Positions 37,044-47,887 of a stretch of 64,000 nt of DNA are shown here, one piece after another. The first letter of the stretch is position 1; each line of letters begins with the position of its first letter. Source of the DNA: Capsaspora owczarzaki ATCC 30864 (Eukaryota > Opisthokonta > Filasterea); assembly GCF_000151315.2 (NCBI RefSeq), contig NW_011887303.1:953503-1017502 (forward strand), read 5' to 3'. The notes below the pieces were generated by a model that saw only the letters and a list, made by a program, of their open reading frames with translations, ran no database searches and was not told where the DNA came from. The position numbers and the translations under genes are program-made.

Positions 37044-39611
37044 ATGGAGCAAGGCACGGATGCACACAACTGGACAACCCCAGAGGTGACGGTGTGGCTG
37101 CAGCACGCCGTCAAGTTGCCAGAGTTCCTGGCGCCGTTCAGAGCGCTTGCGGTGGACGGACGCACACTTTTGGCGTACGACGAGGTCACGCTGGCCCATG
37201 CACTCTCGGCGTATAGTAACATTGACGAGAAGACTCGCCGCAAACTGCTAAAGGAAATCTCGCATTTGAAAGCCCCGCCGAAGGCCGCAGAGAAGAGCAA
37301 CGCGTTCAAGCGCATTTCCGTGATGGGCAAGAGCTTTGCCAACAAGATCAGCGGCGGGCACAGCAACCTTCCGCCCACCGTGCCCGAGTCAGACTACACC
37401 CATTCATCGATGAGCCCGGCGGGAGGCTCGCCTGGCCCGCGGGCGGGTACCGGGCCAGCCGGTGGCCGAGGCGCCTTGCCCCCAACTCCCCAAGAAGTTC
37501 AACCAGATAGCTACACGGTTCCTGCAGACGCCATGACACGCCAGCGATTGGCCTCGATCGTCGAAATGCGCAAAGCTTCCACCAGCAGCAGCAACAGCAG
37601 CAACAGCAACAGCCACATTGCACAACACAACACGACGCAAGACGACAGCGCTTACGGAGTACCGTGGGATGTTTTGCAAGCACAACGCGCAAAAGCCGCT
37701 GCCGCCGATCCCAACAACCAGCCATTGTACGATGTTGTGAGCGACGACAGCCCGGCCGTCCCACAGCCCGCTGCAGCAGAGGCCCTTTATGAAGCCCCGC
37801 TCGACATTCCTCACCCTGCAGTGCGTGCCCCACCGGCAGGTTCTCACACTCCCATTCGACCCCCTGCAGTCATGGCCAACCAAGGAGCAGCCAATCATCC
37901 TCTTCCTTCTTCTTCCTCTGCTGCTGCGGCGACAGGAGCCGCACAGCGCCACAATTCGAATTCCGCGCCACGTGCGCCTGCTGTGATTGGTCTTGTCAAG
38001 CCGCGTGCTGACGAGCCCGACACGGACGTGCACGAATACGAGGTGCTCTCGCCCGAAGATGACTTTCCCACACCTGTCGTCAAGCCTGCCAACAAGGCCG
38101 CATCGGCAGTCTCCGCTGCGCCAGCCCCCAAGGCAGAGGCCATCTACGAGCTCACCTCAGAGGAGCAAGACCAGGTTACCAAGTCCACCAGCAACGAGGC
38201 CCTGTACGAGATACCGTTCGAAGACGGCTCTCCCATCACCACCGCGGCGGCCCACGTACAGCCTCATGGCCCCGGCCGAGCTGCTGCAGCTCCCTTCTCA
38301 ACGCAAACTCCCCCACAGGCGCAGGCGGCTCGCCCCGCTGCTCTGCCAAGCCAGGCTGCCATCCCCAAAGTTGCAGCGCTCACCAGCCAACTGCGATCGG
38401 TCGTTGGCAACCGCGCGGGTGGCAACGTTGTGCCCAACGACAGGCAACCCGAAACGTTGTACGAAACGCCCTCCGAACTTCCAGTGAATGAGTACGAGGA
38501 GCCGTTTGATGATGGATCAATGTATGAAAGCCGCCATGTGCACTCGGCGGTCACTCAAAAGAGCACCTCCCAGACCTCGGTTGGCAGCAGCGGCGGCAGC
38601 AACGGTGGTCTTTCGCGCACGCCGTCCATTTCCGCCAATTCGGCGCGCTCCTCCCCATCGCCGTCGCGCACAAGCTCCACATCCAGCGGCTCGGGCATTG
38701 GCGCGACCGTTCCGCGTCAAAAATCCCTCAGCCACCTTGACGAAGGAGATTCGGCGGTGCACGAGTATGAGATGCCTTTTGAGGAGCCTGCCCCACTCGC
38801 CGCCCGCCCGCAAGCTCAATCAGAGGCACCCTCGACCACTTCTGCCATTCCGCACGCGGGCGGAGCAGGATTGGTTGCAATGCCTGGGTAAGTTTGTTGT
38901 TGTTGTCGTTGTTGTTTGCTTTCGTTCGTCGGTGGAAGGTCTGTTGTCGATTTGGTGATCAAGCAAAGACGCACGGAGCGGGGGTGGTGGTGTTGGTGGT
39001 GTTGGTGGGCGTGGAGATGCGGTTGACAAGGACTGCATGGCATGGACGTCGGAACTTGAAATGTAACTTTACTCATCCAACGCGCTTGCTCTTTCTTCCC
39101 CACCTCTTTGGTCAGCTTCCGAGCATCCATGGCAACTAGTGGTGCAAACAATCTGCACAAGAAAATGAGCGACTTATTTGAGGAGGCTGCCGCGCCACCC
39201 GTTTTCCGCGCCCAGAAGCCACAAGCCATTCCCTCAACCGCTCCAAGCGTCGCTGCCGCTGCTCCGCCAACTGTTGATCAGGACGCGCTTATCCGACAGC
39301 AACCATGGTTTAAGAACATTGGTCGACCCGAAGCCGAGGCGGCAATCGCTCGCGACCGTCGCGACGGCTGCTTTATTGTCCGCCCGTCTGACGGCCGTTA
39401 TTCCCTCTCCCTGTGGGCTGACAACAAGGTTTACAACATCAAGTTGCGTGTGGTTGACGGCAAGTGGGCGATCGGTGAAAGCTCTGAAGATCGCTTCTCC
39501 ACCTTGATTGAGCTTGTGCACTTTTTCACGCTGAATCCAGTGCAGCTGCGCAACTCGACCTCTGTGGTCCGCCTTTCTCACCCTTGCTCCTTCGCGCCGG
39601 AACATTCTTAG
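37044..39611 (+). CDS. SAM-polytyrosine-SH2 adaptor (SLP-76-like architecture), 2 exons, 779 aa
   Basis: Exons 37044-38887 and 39116-39611. N-terminal SAM domain (about 8-72; WTTPEVTVWLQHAVKLPEF, then LAVDGRTLLAYDE). A long disordered middle carries at least ten tyrosines in acidic contexts: AYGVPWD about 202, LYDVVSDD about 228, LYEAPLD about 249, EYEVLSPED about 331, IYELTSEE about 368, LYEIPFEDG about 387, LYETPSE about 472, EYEEPFDDG about 483, MYESR about 494, EYEMPFEEP about 574. Three share the core YE-x-PF-E/D. C-terminal SH2 (about 675-768): PWFKNIGRPEAEAAI, then GCFIVRPSDGRYSLSL with the pocket Arg. SAM, tyrosine-rich middle and C-terminal SH2 is the layout of animal SLP-76 (LCP2) and its relatives. 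The middle is likely phosphorylated by tyrosine kinases and bound by SH2 partners. This is a parallel in architecture; orthology is not shown. Confidence 0.88.
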
Positions 39612-40079
39612 TATGCCTTCGTTCCCGAAATCACGCTCGGGTCGTTCCACGCTCGTTTCGATGCGACTAGCGCTTGATTTTTTGTTTTTTGAACTTTGTA
39701 TTTTTTTTTTAATTTGTTTTTGGTTTTTGTTTTTGGGGCTTAGGGCTCGGTTGTAGTCAGTCGTGTTTTGATCGATGGTCACGCCGGCATGCTCGTAGTT
39801 GCCTTGTCGAATATCGTTGTGATTACAAGTTTTGATAGTTTTTTTTTTTTTTTTTTTTTTTGGTTTGTTTGTTTGTTTGTTTGTTCATGGCAAAGTCCAT
39901 CAAGCACAATACCTGTCACTTTTGTTCGCCTGCTAATCGCGAGTGTGAACAATCAACTTTCATTTGGCACAATCCACGCTCGTCCACCCAAATTCAAACA
40001 ACCAAATCATAACATCAACAAAAACAAAAATTCAACTGGCGGCGTTCTTTGCGTCACTTTGTGTTTTAGGCTTTTCTAA
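39612..40079. other. Convergent 3' spacer between SAM-SH2 and kinesin-5 genes
   Basis: A 468-nt spacer between two genes that end towards each other. It holds both 3' UTRs. It includes T runs near 39700 and 39841-39860 and a GTTT repeat at 39861-39885. No coding or RNA signal seen. Confidence 0.6.
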
Positions 40080-43000
40080 CTAATGGTTTGCAGACAGGCG
40101 CCCAGCAACCTTGCGAGCGGCAACAGGCGCAGCGCCAGTCGACGATGTCAAAGGCACGCTGGTGCGAGCGGTGGCACGCGGTGCTGGTAGCCTGGAAGCG
40201 GTGGTGGCTGGCTTGACGACCCGAGTTGAAGCGGCAATCTGAGCAGGGGCATTGCTGCTCAAAATAGGAGAAAGCACAGCAGCGGCGGCAGCAGCTGGGG
40301 CTGCGCTAACTGGAGTTGCTGAAATGTGCACTTCGACCGGAGAAGCGTCGTCCGTCGAGTCGTTCTCTTGCTCAACTTCGGCAACAGCGGTCGGCGAGCT
40401 TGGGATGGTTTGGCTTGGGATGCCAACGTTGGACACAGCGGTCTCGCCCATTTCTTCTGCTTCTTCTTCTTCTTTTTCTTCTTGCTGGGCTTTGCTCACC
40501 AGCTCGGACATGGGGCGCGACGAGGGCAAGCCTGGCAACTCATTCCAGCTCGAGATTGAGGGCAAGCGGAAGGAAGTGCGACAGTTGGACACAGTTTCGT
40601 CAAAGTCACCGACGTCACTCATGCGCCACTGCGCAAACGGCTTGGAAGGCCGCCGTGGAGCGCGGCTGGTGCCCATGTCGGATAATCGCTGTATCCGAAC
40701 CTGCTCGTCATTCTTGCGGAATGCATCAAGCAAAACTGCATGGTCGCTAGTCTGTGTAAACTGCTGCGGGAAGGCATAAGAACGCTTGCGCGGAGTATCG
40801 CCGGTGGGCACATCCTCTCGCAGCGCAGCGTGCACAAAGTCGCGAGCAGCGTTGTCGATGCCATGCAAGTCCTTCAACGAGGCGCTGTGCGTCTCTTGGG
40901 CCACGTGCTGGGCGACATCAATCTGCTCTTGCAGAGTGTCACAGAGGGCCGCGCCAGTTTGAACGCCGGATCGAATGACCTGGCAAACGGCTGTCTCAGT
41001 CTGCGCCTTGATGTTCTTGGAGCACTGCCTGGCTTGCTCCACGTCGGCGTCACGCTGGTCGGCCGAGCTGGACGCGCGGGCTTCAGTTTCAACGCGGACA
41101 GAGTGAGCGTAAGCGGTGACGGCGCACGGGATGTTGTCAGCGTTGGCATCAGAGTTTCGAGCATCGAGCAACGCGCGAACAGCGGTATCAATCGACGTGA
41201 CGGACTCGTCCACGTCGTTGATCTTGCTCGCCATGGACTGTTGGCGCTGGGTGGTGGACTCGTGCATCGACGTGATGGCGACGAGGTTGGCTTGCTCGGC
41301 AGCTGTGCAGACGGAAGTGGCTTTGGCCATCGTCTCTGAGCAACGCGTTTGAATTTCGGTATGGGCAACCACAGCGTTGGTCAGGGCAGTTGACCATCCA
41401 GTGGTCAAATCTGCAACCGCTTGGTGCGAGTCGGCATAGACGGAATCCAAAAGTGCAGTCATCTGCGCCAGCACAGCGGCTCGCTGGAGTGCATTCCGCT
41501 CGGCGTGCTCGGCCGCTTGGCGTTGCATGTGTTGACGCTGGTTGTCGGCAGTGCGCGCCAAGTCGCCGCTCTTCTCTGCAACGAATCGACCAAGGTCATC
41601 AAGGGCAGACTTTTGGGCGAGTGCCAACTGCGTGAGCGATCGAGCCATCGCGCTGGCTTCGGTGCAGGCGGCCTCCTTCCATTCTTGTGATTGAAGCAAC
41701 TGCTCCTCGAGCGCGGTGCGGATTGATTGCACAATGGGCGACAAGTGACCCTCCAAGGCCTGCTGGCAAACAGTTGCCACGCGGGAGGCGAAGAACGCCG
41801 CGCTCTCGTTGGTGGCCGCGAGCTGAGCCGATTCTGCCCGGGCCTGCGACTCGATTGCGCCCACAATTCGCTCGGTGGACGCATCAACGTCTGCCATCAG
41901 CGAAGCAAGCCCTTCCAGAGCCTGGCTGGCCGTGGATAAAGTGGCCTCCGAGACGGACGCGACATGACGCGTGATTTGCGCAATCTGCTCACGATGCGCG
42001 GTCATGCATCGATCTGCTGCGCTGGTTGCGTCGGCAATACGCGTCGCCATGTCGGTGGCAAACTCACTGCGAGCACTGCGGTTGTGGGTTTCGACGGCGG
42101 CCTTGCGGGCGAGCTTCGCTTGGAGCCCGTCAATGTCGGAAAGCGACGCGCGAACGGTGGCCAGCAAGCTCGATGCTTCCTCCGAAAGCGTTTGCTCGTT
42201 CAGGGCATGTTCGTACATGAGATACTTGTGCTCGTCGCGATCGGTGGTCATGCGCTCGAGAGCAGCGACCGTAGACCGCAATTCCTGCGTCGTGCGCTCG
42301 AGGATGGTGCGCGTGTGCGCCAGGTCATTGTTGGTGCTTTCAAGTCGCATTTTGAGCATCTCGACCTGGCCCACGGCAGAATCACGCTCGGCTTGAACTG
42401 CGTCCATGCGTGTCTGATGCTCGGCCAGCTGCTCGCGCTGCGTTTTGATCGTCTCTTCCATGGCCTCGTAGTTTTCTTGGGCAATGAAAAATCCATTCTT
42501 TTCGCGCGAAGCCACCAAGTCCCGCTTGAGTCGCTCAATTTCCACAGTATAGTCTCGAATGAGCGAGCGCTTGGTGAGCTTTTGATTGATTTCGGGGCGG
42601 TTTTTGACGTTCTTGGCGCGATGGGCATAGTCCAGAGTGCTCAAGGTTTCCTCGACATTGATGGCTGCAGGCGACACGGTCGCAATGATGCACGTACGCG
42701 TGGTGCCGCCGAGCGAGTCCTGCAGAAGGCGAGTCAGTTTGCTCTCACGGTACGGAACGTGATCACGGCCCTCGACCAACGAAGTAATGACACGACCAAG
42801 CGTGAGCAGAGACTGGTTGATATTGCCCGCCTCACGCGCACGCTGGGAGACAGCGCCCGAACGCCCAATATTTTCCGACCCAGCAAGATCGACCAAGTTG
42901 AGCTTGCCGACCTTGAGCAGATCTTCGCCTTCAGGCGTCGACTCTTTCATGTGGATGGTGATGGAGAACACGCAATGCGAGCGGCTCGAGGCGTGGTTCA

Positions 43001-44542
43001 TGGCAGTCACGGCCGTCTGGCGGCGAGCAGAGCACTTTTCCAGGACGGCATAAATGTCGTTGCGATGCTTGAGGCTCATCTCCTCGACGCCTTGAACGAC
43101 GACGGCACCTTTGCGCGAGCCATCTTCCAAGATGCGGAGCTTTGTGGGGTCGTCCGACTTGGCGTCGCTCAGCAGATCGCGAAGCTCCTCATTGTAGAGC
43201 TCGAGCGATGAAACCTTGATGGAAAACTCGGCGTCTTGGCTTTCCAGCACTTCAAACAGGTTGTGCAGCGCGCGGGGCACAATGCCTGCCTCGGGATCGC
43301 TTTGGAATGAGTAGTTTCCTTCGGTGCGACGACCCTCCATTGTGTACGTTTTACCAGTGCCGGTTTGGCCGTAGCTGTGTGTGTGGGAGTGTGTGAAACG
43401 GAGGGAGAGGCGAGTTAGGCATTTGATTGCGATCGGTTTGGTTTTTTTGCCGTTGTTGCTCTTGGCAAGCAACACGACAAAGAGAGAAAAGGGAGGGGGG
43501 CAAGGAAATGGCGCAACGCTTACGCAAAGATGGTGCAGTTGTAGCCCATCAGAACTTCCGTCATAATCGGAGCAACGACTTCGTTGTAGATTTCAATTTG
43601 GCGAGCATCATGACCAAACACCTGCAAAACAAACCATGGAACCAGCCCCAAAACAAAGTCAGTCAGTACTGGATGACTCTTGATCGTCGCACCATGACAG
43701 TTACCTTGTCAAAGTGGAAAGTCTTGGTGGTGCTCTTGTCGACGACGCCTTGCTTGACATTGACTTGGCGCATTGTCTCGTCGCATTCGACGACCAGCGG
43801 GCTGACTGCGGTCTTTTCCATGTTGTTCAGGGGCCTGCAGCAGCAGAGCAGAGCAGATCAGTGTAAAGTGAGAACGACGTTTTTTTCAAGATTCAGTTGG
43901 TTTCCAAAGTGAGCAACTTCACGTCCCCGCCGTTCCTTTTTGTTTGGTTTGATAGATTTTTGCTCTGTTCGATGCAACCATCCACACACGGGCGAGATGG
44001 AGGTGGGATTCAGAGTATGAATTGGCGCGGTGAAACAGTTTTTTCCATTGCTTGGGGTTTTTTTTTTTTCCCTTCGCCCTGTCGCGCCTGTCAATGTCGC
44101 ATCCAATGAAACAGAGCCTTCCACCCTTCTCCTATCAGCATCATCTAATCATCCACGCCACTGCTGGAAACGCGGTGCATTCGCGCAATGTTACTCAAAC
44201 AAACAAAAAGCCGACCAAAACAAAAAACCGTTTGCGTTTTTTATTTGGTTTCAAACTGTCAAAAAGTGTTTCAAATTTTGGCGGCGCGCATTTTGCGTTT
44301 GCGACGTTGGGTCGTTTGCTTGTCGGAAGAAGGCGAGATGGAGTCAAGTATGAAAGCTGAATCGATGCGCGTGTTCGTCGCATGCACGGGGAGTGTAGTG
44401 AAGCGGCGTTTGGGGCAGGGTGAAGAAAAAGAGTTCAGGAGGGTCGAATGGAAACTGGTGCAAAAACAGTTCGTTTCGTCCGTTGTTACCTGCAGCGCAA
44501 GACGACCTGAATGTTCTTCTCCTTGGGTTGCTTGGACGACAT
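40080..44542 (-). CDS. KIF11: Kinesin-5 (Eg5/BimC/KIF11) mitotic motor, 4 exons, 1191 aa
   Basis: Exons 44542-44490, 43834-43705, 43621-43524, 43374-40080. Homotetrameric plus-end motor that slides spindle microtubules apart. The N-terminal motor starts [16 protein letters not shown]. The P-loop GQTGTGKT is at 96-103, switch I NHASSRSH, switch II DLAGSE, and the neck region follows at about 345. The motor is followed by a long coiled-coil stalk (about 350-930). The class is fixed by the C-terminal BimC box [13 protein letters not shown] (about 950-960), the Cdk1 site specific to kinesin-5. The tail is Ser/Pro/Ala-rich and ends in a basic stretch ([16 protein letters not shown], then [10 protein letters not shown]). 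The first three exons are small and the remaining 3.3 kb is one exon, unlike the finely split TERT gene nearby. Confidence 0.94.
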
Positions 44543-45319
44543 GTTTTGTTGCACACGCTGAAAATCCAAGTGCAAGTTGCAGAGGGTGTGGAGAGTCGGG
44601 TGGAAGTGAGTTTGGGTGAGTGAGTTGGAAGTTGGATTGAGTGGGTGAAGATGGAAAACCAAAAAGAACAGGACTGACTGACTGTCCAGCATCATCAACC
44701 ATCATACAAAACAGTGATGACTCGGGATGACACGACAAATCATGCACTTGTCTTGACGCGCAATCATCTCATCAGCACACCCAACACATCCACTGGCGTG
44801 GGCAGCAAGGCATCAGCTTGGCTGTCGTCGGCCGATCGATATCCGGTTTCAATCGCTGAAGGGGAAGGTGTGTTGCTCTCTTGTTCTCTTGCGTTAAAAC
44901 CAAACAGTGTGTTGAAGGGTCGAGGTTCCAGACGACCAACAGCAGAGAGTCTGGAGGTTCGGGATGTCATGTTGTCACATTCACTCACTTTTGGTTTTGC
45001 TTTGGTTCCTCCGCTCGGCCACCCAATCCCCACATGCCAATTCCCCACCCCCAGCCCGCCTCTCGTTTCCATTGCTATTATATTCCGTGCTGTTGTCCAA
45101 CCTCCCGTCCTTGTCCCACTAAATTCTCCGTTTCGCATTCGGATCTTCAAAGTTCCGCCGGTCGTTTTGGTTGAAATGCTTCCGCATTTTTTATCTCTTT
45201 TAAAAAGGCCAAACCGAAACTCAGTTGCTCAGCAGCAGTCTCTGTTTTTTTTTTATTTGAAATCACTCGACTAACACAACTAGCAGCGAAAAGCAACCAA
45301 CGCACATCATCACACAATA
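44543..45319. promoter_or_regulatory. Divergent spacer between kinesin-5 and the VAT1-like gene
   Basis: A 777-nt spacer with outward-facing genes on both sides, so it should hold two promoters. No TATA box or repeat of note. Short frames present here have no recognisable domain. Confidence 0.5.
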
Positions 45320-47150
45320 ATGAAGGTTTGTAACGCACACTTTGCTGGTCTGAATGGCTGGCTGGCTGGCTGTGGCTGGAGCTGGAGCTGAGCGGAACGT
45401 GACGTTTGCAGCCAATTGATATTGATAAAGCCTCACCCTCGCTCGTTCTATTGTTCCGCTTTGCTCTGCACTCCGACTGGACTGGGCTGGCATGATGTGG
45501 TTATTTGGCACGCTTGCCTATGAATTAGGTCATCATGCTTACTTCGTTCGGCGGACCCAGCTGCCTCCAAGTGCAGACGCTGCCGGATCCTGTGGCCGGG
45601 CCAGGCCAAGTGCTCGTTCGCGTCCACGCTGCGTAAGTTCCCGCCCGCCCCCTGCTCTCTGGGTTTGTGCCTCGTGCTTGCTGCGGTCGTGTGCTGTATG
45701 ATGCTCCGTTGGACGGTGGCGTTGTCACTCGCAGACCAAATTCGACTGCGGCAATGCACAGCGCTTGTGCTGCCAAATGGACGATTCGCAATACTCATTC
45801 TGCACGTTGTTACTCTTCTTCATTACGATGCTCGTCATGTCGGATATGACTCTCTCTCCATCTCATCAACGTCGACAGCGGATTGAACTTTGCCGAAGTA
45901 AGTCTTCGTTTTGGGTTTATCTTTCACCCTCACAAGCACTCAACTCGTCTATCTATTGATTTTTGCCTCCCCCCCCCTCGCTTGGTTTAGATTATGGCGC
46001 GCCAGGGCTTGTACGACGGATGCCCCAAGCCACCCGTGGTGCTCGGCTATGAGTGTGCAGGTGAGTCGTTCGCTGGGTTTTTGTGCCACACATTTTTGGC
46101 CAACGCATTTTGCCAACCATCATCTTGATCGTTTGCTCTGCTAAGGCGTCGTCGAGGCGGTCGGCCCTGACGTGACCTCTATCGCCGTCGGAACGCGTGT
46201 CATGGCCATGAAGAACTTTGGCTGCTGGACCGATTTGCTGCAAACGGACGCGGACGCCGTCTGGCCCATTCCAGATTCCATGAGCTTTGAGATTGCCGCT
46301 GCTATTCCCGTCACGTACATTACCGCGTACATTTGCCTCTTTGATATGGGCAACCTGCGCCCCAACCAAAGCCTCTTGGTTCACATGGCGGCTGGTGGTG
46401 TTGGCATTGCTGCTACGCAGCTCGCGCGCACCGTTCCGAACGTTCGCATTTTTGGCACGGCCTCTGCGGCAAAGCACCAGGTCGTCAAGGAGAACGGCGT
46501 GGATGTTCCGATCGACTACCGCACGACCGACTACGCCCCCATCGTCCAACAGGAGACGAACAACAAGGGCGTCGACCTCATCCTCGACCCGCTGGGCTCT
46601 GAGCACTTCATGAAGGGCTACAACCTGCTCGCGCCCCTTGGCCGCCAGATCTCGTACGGTGGCTCTACCTTCCTCAACGGTCAATCGCGCAGCCTGCTCC
46701 ACGTCGCCTCCGAGTGGTGGAAGTGGAAGAGCATTCATCCGATGCGATTGATGAAGGTGAGATTTTGGCCATGATGATGCGTAGTGGTGTGCTTTTAGTT
46801 TGATTCGATGTATTATGACGATGATGATGGTGTTATCGTTGCCTGTTTTGTTTGTGTCCTAGCTTGCTCACTTGATCCCTTTTTGATTTTGAACATTGGT
46901 TTTTTGACTTGGGGGTTTTTAGGACAATCGCATGGTGGGCGGGTTTTTCGCGGGTGCCCTTGCCAGCGAAAAGACCATCCTCAAGCGAACGGTGGATGCC
47001 ATCATTGCCCTGTACCACGAGGGCAAGGTCAAGCCTGTGATTGACTCTGTTCACCAGTACGAGAACGTGAACGATGCCATTGATCGCATCATTACCCGTC
47101 AGAATGTTGGCAAGGTGATTCTGACCCCGAATCCTCCCGCCAACAAATGA
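45320..47150 (+). CDS. VAT1/zeta-crystallin-like quinone oxidoreductase (MDR family), 6 exons, 345 aa
   Basis: Exons 45320-45325, 45529-45632, 45879-45897, 45991-46060, 46146-46756, 46923-47150. NADPH-dependent zinc-free medium-chain reductase. The spliced start MKVIMLTSFGGPSCLQV matches the family N-terminus, which supports a first coding exon of only two codons. A 19-nt microexon supplies GLNFAE, so that HAAGLNFAEIMARQGLYDG reads like VAT1. The nucleotide-binding loop is MAAGGVGIAATQLA (about 147-160), and the later DLILDPLGSEHFMKGYNLL is typical of VAT1. The structural and catalytic zinc cysteines of alcohol dehydrogenase are absent. Animal VAT1 is linked to membranes and mitochondria; nothing in this sequence tells where it acts. 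An alternative start at the internal ATG 45535 would lose the first strand. Confidence 0.88.
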
Positions 47151-47478
47151 AAAAGCGCAATCCAACACTGTGAATCGCTGGAGTTCTCGGTGCAGCTGTA
47201 TCGATTATTGGTTTTGACTTTCTGTTTTGGTTGATTTTAGATTGCATGGTTGTTTTCTGTTGTTGTTGTTTGTTTTCTGTTGTGACATGAATGTCTTTGG
47301 TGCATCTTTCCATCCTTCCATCTTTATCTTGATCTTTCAATTCTGTTCATTGGAATCTAACGCTAAGCAACCACAATTTCTCATTCCCTCTCCGCTCCTT
47401 TCTCCTCTTCCTCAATTCCTCCATTGCATTTGCTGATTCCAGCTGTTTTGCACCTTGTCGTTCCCCACACACCCCAAT

Positions 47479-47521
<43 letters not shown>

Positions 47522-47887
47522 GCAATGCACCTTCAGTCTGTCGATTCAACACTTTGGAGTGGTTTTTTTTTTTTTTTCACCATTCCAACCAATTTCCCAG
47601 ATTTGGTTTCCATTCCGACGCTCACCTTCAATCCATTTCAATTCATCCATTTCAATTCATCCATCAATTCATCCATCTAATGGTTCACTCATTCATTCAT
47701 TCGTTCTTTCCATTATTCAATTATTCAACTCACTTTTCTTTTTGTTTGTTGCTTCTTAGCTTTTTTTTTTTTTTTTCAAATTTTTTTTCCTTTTTTTTTT
47801 TTTTTTTTGGCTTTTTTCCATACATTTGTGTCTGCTGCAAAACGAACCATTCAGTCCACTGCTTCACCCTCAACTCGCTCATCAGTC
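47151..47887. other. Spacer upstream of the Sec14-PH-DH-PH gene
   Basis: A 737-nt spacer with a (CA)n microsatellite (47480-47520), a CATTCATT/TTCAATTCATCC repeat block near 47630-47700 and several long T runs (47761-47776, 47789-47808) shortly before the next ATG. No gene supported. Confidence 0.6.
47480..47520. repeat. (CA)n dinucleotide microsatellite
   Basis: An uninterrupted CA run of about 20 units, flanked on both sides by CAATGCAC, suggesting that slippage grew within a short duplicated context. Intergenic. Confidence 0.95.
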
